The notes under the pieces were generated by a model. The model was not told the DNA's origin, searched no databases, and worked only from the letters and a program-made list of their open reading frames with translations. A DNA stretch of 64,000 bases from Armatimonadota bacterium (GTDB lineage: Bacteria > Armatimonadota > Zipacnadia > JAUWAU01), in contig JAUWAU010000020.1 of the NCBI GenBank assembly GCA_030601885.1, forward strand, positions 38,574 to 102,573, in the 5' to 3' direction. The first letter of the stretch is position 1. The number at the start of each line of letters is the position of its first letter. The translations under genes and the position numbers were made by a program. Positions 60,311 through 64,000 of this stretch are shown in pieces.

Positions 60311-61570
60311 TTACCTCCCAGCATATACGGCGGGGGTCAGTTCCTCGAGCAAAGCATCGAACTCGTCCATCTTCGCCTCGATCACCGGCCACTCTCGGAG
60401 GCGTCCGTCGAGCACCTCCTGTGTCTTGAGTCCGTGGCCGGTGATGCTGATGACGACCGACTCGTCTGGAGGAATCCGGCCCTGCTCGATGAGTTTCTTG
60501 GTTACCGCCACGGTCACGCCCCCGGCGGTCTCGGTGAAAAGGCCTTCGGTCTCGGCCAGGAGCTTCATCCCCTGGACGATCTCCTCGTCCGTTGCATCCT
60601 CGGCCCAGCCGCCGGTGCGTCGGATGGCCTCAATAGCGTAGTAGCCGTCGGCGGGATTGCCGATGGCGATGGAGCGGGCGATCGTGTCCGGTTTGACGGG
60701 AGTGAAGATCTCCTCTCCGGCCTTGAGCGCGGCGGAGATCGGGTTGCATCCCGTCGCTTGGGCGCCGTGTATCCTCGTGCCGGCGTCTTCAACCAATCCC
60801 GCCGTCACGAACTCGCGAACCGCCTTGTCCACCTTGGTTACGAGCGAGCCGCCGGCCATGGGAACGACGATGTGCTGCGGCGCCTGCCAGCCGAGCTGCT
60901 CCAGTATCTCGAACCCGTACGTCTTGGAGCCCTCGGCATAATAGGGGCGAATGTTGATGTTCACGAAGGCCCAGTCGTGCCGGTCGGCGATCTCGCTGCA
61001 CAGGCGATTGACGCCGTCGTAGCTGCCTGAGATTGCCACGACGTTGACGCCGTACACAGCCGTGCCAACGACCTTTCCCCGCTCAAGATCGGCCGGCATG
61101 AAAACGAAGCATTGCAGTCCCGCCTGGATGGATTGAGCCGCGAGGCTATTGCCGAGGTTGCCCGTGGTGGCGCAGGCTACGGTGTCGAAGCCGAACTCCC
61201 GGGCCTTCGACAATGCCACCGAGACGACGCGGTCTTTGAAGGAGAGCGTCGGATAGTTGACTGCGTCATTCTTCACGTACACCTCGCTGTGACCGAGTGC
61301 GCGTTCCAGATTCCGCGCGCGAATAAAGGGTGTGAATCCCACCTGCACGCCCACGGTCGGCTCCCCATCGATGGGCAAGAACTCTCGATACCGCCACATG
61401 GTGGGCGGGCGTCCCTCAATCGTTTCCCGGCTCACTGATGCCCGGATGGCCTCATAGTCGTAGTCCACCTCGAGCTTGCCGAAGCAGTACTCGCAGATGT
61501 GGGACGGCTCGATGGGGTACATCCTACCGCAGTCGGCTTCTCTACACTTCAGACTCGTCACGTACGTCAA
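60311..61570 (-). CDS. thrC: Threonine synthase-like PLP enzyme with zinc ribbon
   Basis: 419 residues if the TTG at 61570 (GGGGG eight bases before) is used; a GTG at 61561 is possible. A zinc ribbon opens it (C9, C14, C26, C29 in CREADCGRMY and CEYCFGK). The PLP lysine is K112 in TLSFKDRVV, with the phosphate loop CATTGNLGNSLAAQ and a late VVISITGHGLKT. Threonine synthase converts O-phosphohomoserine to threonine. Within this operon the gene might supply threonine, or a related enzyme might use phosphohomoserine and carrier sulfur to give homocysteine (speculative). Zinc-ribbon threonine synthases are the normal form in many bacteria. Confidence 0.85.
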   Translation of the reverse strand: MTYVTSLKCREADCGRMYPIEPSHICEYCFGKLEVDYDYEAIRASVSRETIEGRPPTMWRYREFLPIDGEPTVGVQVGFTPFIRARNLERALGHSEVYVKNDAVNYPTLSFKDRVVSVALSKAREFGFDTVACATTGNLGNSLAAQSIQAGLQCFVFMPADLERGKVVGTAVYGVNVVAISGSYDGVNRLCSEIADRHDWAFVNINIRPYYAEGSKTYGFEILEQLGWQAPQHIVVPMAGGSLVTKVDKAVREFVTAGLVEDAGTRIHGAQATGCNPISAALKAGEEIFTPVKPDTIARSIAIGNPADGYYAIEAIRRTGGWAEDATDEEIVQGMKLLAETEGLFTETAGGVTVAVTKKLIEQGRIPPDESVVISITGHGLKTQEVLDGRLREWPVIEAKMDEFDALLEELTPAVYAGR

Positions 61571-61611
61571 GCGGAAAACCCCCTGTACACCCGCCGCGCG
61601 GCTGTTGGTCG

Positions 61612-61863
61612 TCAGGCGCCCTTGCGAACGATGAGGCAGCAGCGGTCGTCCTCGCGCGTCACCTTTTCGATGCGGTGCCCCTCGCTTTTCAGGCTCTGCG
61701 GAACGTTGCGCATTTGCTCGCCTGGCTTCAACACAAACTCGATGACTCCCCCCGGCGCCATCTTCGCCAGATGGAGCTTGGCTCGAACGAAGGTCATCGG
61801 GCATACCTCGCCCGTGAGGTCTACCTGAGGCACGGAGACCGTCTCAGTACTCGGATTTGTCAC
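61612..61863 (-). CDS. tusA: TusA/SirA-family sulfur carrier
   Basis: 83 residues. The family marks are VDLTGEVCPMTFVRAKL with the sulfur-bearing Cys at position 21, followed by LKPGEQMRNVPQSLKSEGHRIEKV. TusA-like proteins hold a persulfide and pass it to other enzymes. It starts with a GTG at 61863, with GGAGG nine bases before. Its place between APS reductase and the thiocarboxylate genes suggests a sulfur relay to the carrier. YedF-type relatives also fit; the exact role is not settled. Confidence 0.9.
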   Translation of the reverse strand: MTNPSTETVSVPQVDLTGEVCPMTFVRAKLHLAKMAPGGVIEFVLKPGEQMRNVPQSLKSEGHRIEKVTREDDRCCLIVRKGA

Positions 61864-61902
61864 GAGGCATCGCCTCCACCGTCATGGCGCGTCTGTCTCG
61901 AC

Positions 61903-62619
61903 TCAGATCTCGTAATCGATCTTGAGAGGGCGCGTGTGAATGCCGCACTCGCCGCCGCACTTGCTTGTTCCTATCCAGCGGCCGTCGCGCTCGCCCGGGC
62001 TCGCGGTGATCCGCGTGCACGGCGCGCAGCCCAGCGATCTGAATCCCCTGGCGTACAGAGGGTTCACCGGCACCCGATGAACCGCCAGATACTGCCATAT
62101 CTCGCGCTCGCACCAAATGAGGATGGGGTTGAGCTTGATGAGCCCCTCGTCGCGCTCCTCGATCTCCTGGAAGTCAGTCCTGGTGCGTCCCTCGGTGGAG
62201 CGAAGCCCAGTCACCCAGCAGGCCACGTCCATCTCGGCGATGGCGCGCCGGGTGGGCTCGACTTTGAGCAACTCGCAGCATAGATCCGGATCTGTCTCGT
62301 ACAGCCCCTCAGGAATGGGTTGGTCATTGCTGTAGACTTTGAGCTCGGGGTACCGCGCCACCGTGCGCTGCATGAACGCCCGCGTTTCCCTCGGCTTGAA
62401 TCGGGTGGTGACGATGAAGCCCTTGATGTCGGGGCTGACACGCTTGGCGAGGTGCCACACCACACACGAGTCCTTGCCCAGACTGTGGGCGACCACCAAT
62501 CTGTCTCCGTACGCTTCGTACGCCTCGCGTATCAGTCTCAGCGAGCGGTCCACCTTCTCCGCGAAGTTGAGGCGACTGACGAGACTATCAACGTCCTCGT
62601 GTTGAACGCAGACGACCAT
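61903..62619 (-). CDS. cysH: Adenylylsulfate (APS) reductase, assimilatory, Fe-S type
   Basis: 238 residues; ATG at 62619 with GGGGAG before it. The PP-loop is SLGKDS (46-51). The paired Cys C114-C115 and C198-x2-C201 mark the [4Fe-4S] enzymes that use APS rather than PAPS; C225 in ECGIH is the catalytic cysteine. It cuts APS to sulfite and AMP with thioredoxin. Sulfate adenylyltransferase is not in the window. It is the first enzyme gene behind the Rrf2 regulator, in the same direction. Confidence 0.93.
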   Translation of the reverse strand: MVVCVQHEDVDSLVSRLNFAEKVDRSLRLIREAYEAYGDRLVVAHSLGKDSCVVWHLAKRVSPDIKGFIVTTRFKPRETRAFMQRTVARYPELKVYSNDQPIPEGLYETDPDLCCELLKVEPTRRAIAEMDVACWVTGLRSTEGRTRTDFQEIEERDEGLIKLNPILIWCEREIWQYLAVHRVPVNPLYARGFRSLGCAPCTRITASPGERDGRWIGTSKCGGECGIHTRPLKIDYEI

Positions 62620-62729
62620 ACTTGGCTCCCCTTCGTGGTCAACGCTTGATGGCCGCGCCACCCTCGTCCTCATCTTCTCGACCGAATCGATCGAGTATGC
62701 CGGCCAAAAAAAAGGCCTCGACAGAACGT

Positions 62730-63179
62730 CTATATCGTATACGAGGCGATATACTGGTTCTGCCTCTGCGCATCCCGTTCCACCAGGTCCTGGAACGTGG
62801 TCTTGTCATAGACTTCAGAGATTGCGTCGGCGGCCTCTTGCCACATGGGCAGGAAGACGCAATCTCCATACAACGGGCATTTTTCGCTCGACTCAGTTGC
62901 GAGGCAATCGACCGGGCCGATCGGCCCCTGTATGAATCGGATGATCTCGCCCACACTCAGGTCACTGGGCACGCGAGCCATGGTGTAGCCGCCCTCGCTG
63001 CCCCGCTGGGAGGTGACGAAGCTCCCCTGCTTGAGTTGGCTCAGGATGACCTCGAGGAATCGCTTGGGGATGGCTTGTGCCTCGGCGATGTCCGCGATCT
63101 TGACCGGACCATCTTCCCGGCGCTTTGCCAGTTCGAAGATGGCGCGCAGCGCATACTGGCACTTCTGTGATATGAGCAT
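62730..63179 (-). CDS. Rrf2-family transcriptional regulator
   Basis: 149 residues; ATG at 63179 with AAGGGG before it. The winged helix starts MLISQKCQYALRAIFELA, then KIADIAEAQAIPKRFLEVILSQLKQGSFVTSQRGSEGGYTMAR. The ligand part has C92, C101 and C107 (DCLATESSEKCPLYGDC), a spacing of x8 and x5 where IscR has x5 and x5. Rrf2 proteins sense Fe-S clusters (IscR), NO (NsrR), or cysteine state (CymR). Its place before the sulfur genes makes it the likely control protein of the operon. Between it and cysH lies an eight-A/T run flanked by GGCC at 62702-62717, which may slow transcription. Confidence 0.92.
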   Translation of the reverse strand: MLISQKCQYALRAIFELAKRREDGPVKIADIAEAQAIPKRFLEVILSQLKQGSFVTSQRGSEGGYTMARVPSDLSVGEIIRFIQGPIGPVDCLATESSEKCPLYGDCVFLPMWQEAADAISEVYDKTTFQDLVERDAQRQNQYIASYTI

Positions 63180-63210
63180 CCGTAGCCCCTTCACGACAAA
63201 ATCGGTCGGG

Positions 63211-63239
63211 ATAGTATCAGAATCGGCTCGTTCTGTCAA
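63211..63239 (-). promoter_or_regulatory. Sigma-70 type promoter of the sulfur operon
   Basis: On the minus strand TTGACA (63234-63239) and TACTAT (63211-63216), spacer 17 bases, 31 bases before the Rrf2 start. A perfect -35 and a good -10. The sequence just downstream (TATCCCGACCGATTTTG) may hold an Rrf2 operator. Confidence 0.85.
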
Positions 63240-63573
63240 GGTCTTTCTCGCGGGAGCGAGTCTCGTCGTGAGACCAGCGGCCAATATGTGGTGCAGATAA
63301 CCGTCTGGGCGGCGGTCTGTGCGAGGTGCGGAAGGACGTCCGGTAGCTGTCAGAAGTTTGCGACACGTCGGGGGTCAGTTTTGCCATGGGCGAGGTACGT
63401 GGCAATAGCGGGCGGCTATCGCGGGGCTGACGGGAGAGCACGTGGTGGCACAATGGTGAAGCCGGGGCGGGGAAATGAAAATGACGCCACCCAGGACGCT
63501 CGTGTGTGGAGCTTTGAGCGCTCCTCACGGGCAGGCGGCGTCGGGATTTTCGCGCATCGGCGAATCCAGAGGT

Positions 63574-63747
63574 CTAGTTTTGCGAGAACACGTGATGACG
63601 CGTTGGTCTCAGCGGCCTCAGTTCGCTCGGCTCGTCTCCGGTCGCCACGTCGGCTCTGTGGGCCGCGGTCATCATTGCGCACAACAGCCAGCCGACAGTT
63701 GTTCCAGCCCAAAGTGCCAGAAGGTATGCCCACCACGGACCCAACAC
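63574..63747 (-). CDS. Small membrane protein, DUF3789-like
   Basis: 57 residues; GTG at 63747 (GGAGG 8 bases before; one GTG upstream is too close to the ribosome site). One membrane segment (WWAYLLALWAGTTVGWLLCAMM) is followed by a polar tail TAAHRADVATGDEPSE. The size, the single N-terminal span and the short motif AAHRAD recall the DUF3789 proteins known mainly from phages and mobile elements. Function unknown. A perfect TATAAT lies 33 bases upstream. Confidence 0.5.
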   Translation of the reverse strand: MLGPWWAYLLALWAGTTVGWLLCAMMTAAHRADVATGDEPSELRPLRPTRHHVFSQN

Positions 63748-63779
63748 CGAAACCACCTCCGCGCCCTCCCTCCACTCTC

Positions 63780-63785
63780 ATTATA
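63780..63785 (-). promoter_or_regulatory. -10 box TATAAT
   Basis: Perfect TATAAT on the minus strand, about 33 bases before the small membrane protein start. The -35 region is poor (GTATCC at 17-base spacing). Confidence 0.5.
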
Positions 63786-63881
63786 CCCCGTTCGCCGGTG
63801 AGGATACATACATTAGTGGGGCTGTTGAAAAACCCAGGCGCCGGCGGCTTGTCGTCTGGCCACCGGCCGCCCACCGCGTAG

Positions 63882-63901
63882 GTCGGCCTTTCCAGGCCGA
63901 C
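63882..63901 (+). repeat. Hairpin repeat at window end
   Basis: GTCGGCCT (63882-63889) pairs perfectly with AGGCCGAC (63894-63901) around TTCC, in the context GTAGGTCGGCCTTTCCAGG. 63786-64000 is full of short palindromes (for example CGAAGCGCTTCG at 63942-63953) and shows no gene. Confidence 0.55.
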
Positions 63902-64000
63902 ATCGCGGGCTGGAAGGGACTCCGCCGAAGCCGCCTGCGCGCCGAAGCGCTTCGTCGGCGAAGGCGCGGCTACGTCCCTCGCGCGAAGGCGGAAGCCCGC

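Overview
The window is one stretch of a GC-rich bacterial chromosome with tightly packed genes on both strands. The lineage cannot be fixed by reading alone. The signs are an ssrA tmRNA, a gerM-rph-rdgB order as in Firmicutes, an scpA-scpB-dacF-rluB order, amidases and Ig-like proteins carrying copper-amine-oxidase-type N-terminal domains, DUF6250, heparinase II/III and many beta-propeller or jelly-roll secreted proteins. They suggest an environmental, probably anaerobic or facultative, free-living bacterium of an Armatimonadota-like or other little-cultured phylum (low confidence). A class I (Fe-S) two-subunit fumarase, a BcrA/HgdC-type activase, an Fe-S APS reductase and a ferredoxin-fused sulfite reductase agree with low-oxygen life.

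Layout. 1-1250: the cut end of a secreted protein with a FlgD-like tail, then an unknown secreted protein on the other strand. 1384-3613: an accessory patch with a decayed ISKra4-type transposase, the ssrA gene, two copies of a palindromic repeat around a GIY-YIG gene, and an MNT nucleotidyltransferase followed by a 12-codon stub of its HEPN partner. 3759-20170: housekeeping genes on the plus strand: amidase, GerM lipoprotein, rph, rdgB, an Ig-domain surface protein, lysA, CCA-adding enzyme, M50 protease, sugar nucleotidyltransferase, scpA, scpB, dacF, rluB, a membrane protein and a BtuF-like lipoprotein. 20167-23529: an activase, a NYN-domain nuclease, a folded three-way-junction element and a TolB-like propeller. 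24316-32595: an 8.3-kb gene for an M6-type metalloprotease with eleven fibronectin III repeats. 33670-36523: mdh, fumA, fumB, ndk.

36589-45815 (minus strand): a surface and regulation block made of a DUF6250 protein, an ECF sigma factor, its anti-sigma factor fused to about 27 HEAT repeats, a 1153-residue multi-jelly-roll exported protein and a detached HEAT tail. 46078-54825: a PATAN-domain protein and then a glycan or peptidoglycan utilisation set (D-aminoacylase, heparinase II/III, epimerase, secreted propeller). 54837-56108: a GNAT acetyltransferase.

56437-63239 (minus strand): an assimilatory sulfur operon with a clear promoter. Its order is an Rrf2 regulator, APS reductase, TusA, threonine synthase, a ThiS-like sulfur carrier fused to a NIL domain, a MoeB-type activating enzyme, a JAMM metalloprotease, CysM and sulfite reductase. 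It reads as a protein-thiocarboxylate route to cysteine, and perhaps homocysteine: sulfate is reduced to sulfide, loaded on a small carrier protein, and transferred to an amino-acid acceptor. The carrier's Gly-Gly lies inside a fusion, so the protease should have to cut it first. Together with the anti-sigma/HEAT fusion this is the most interesting biology in the window.
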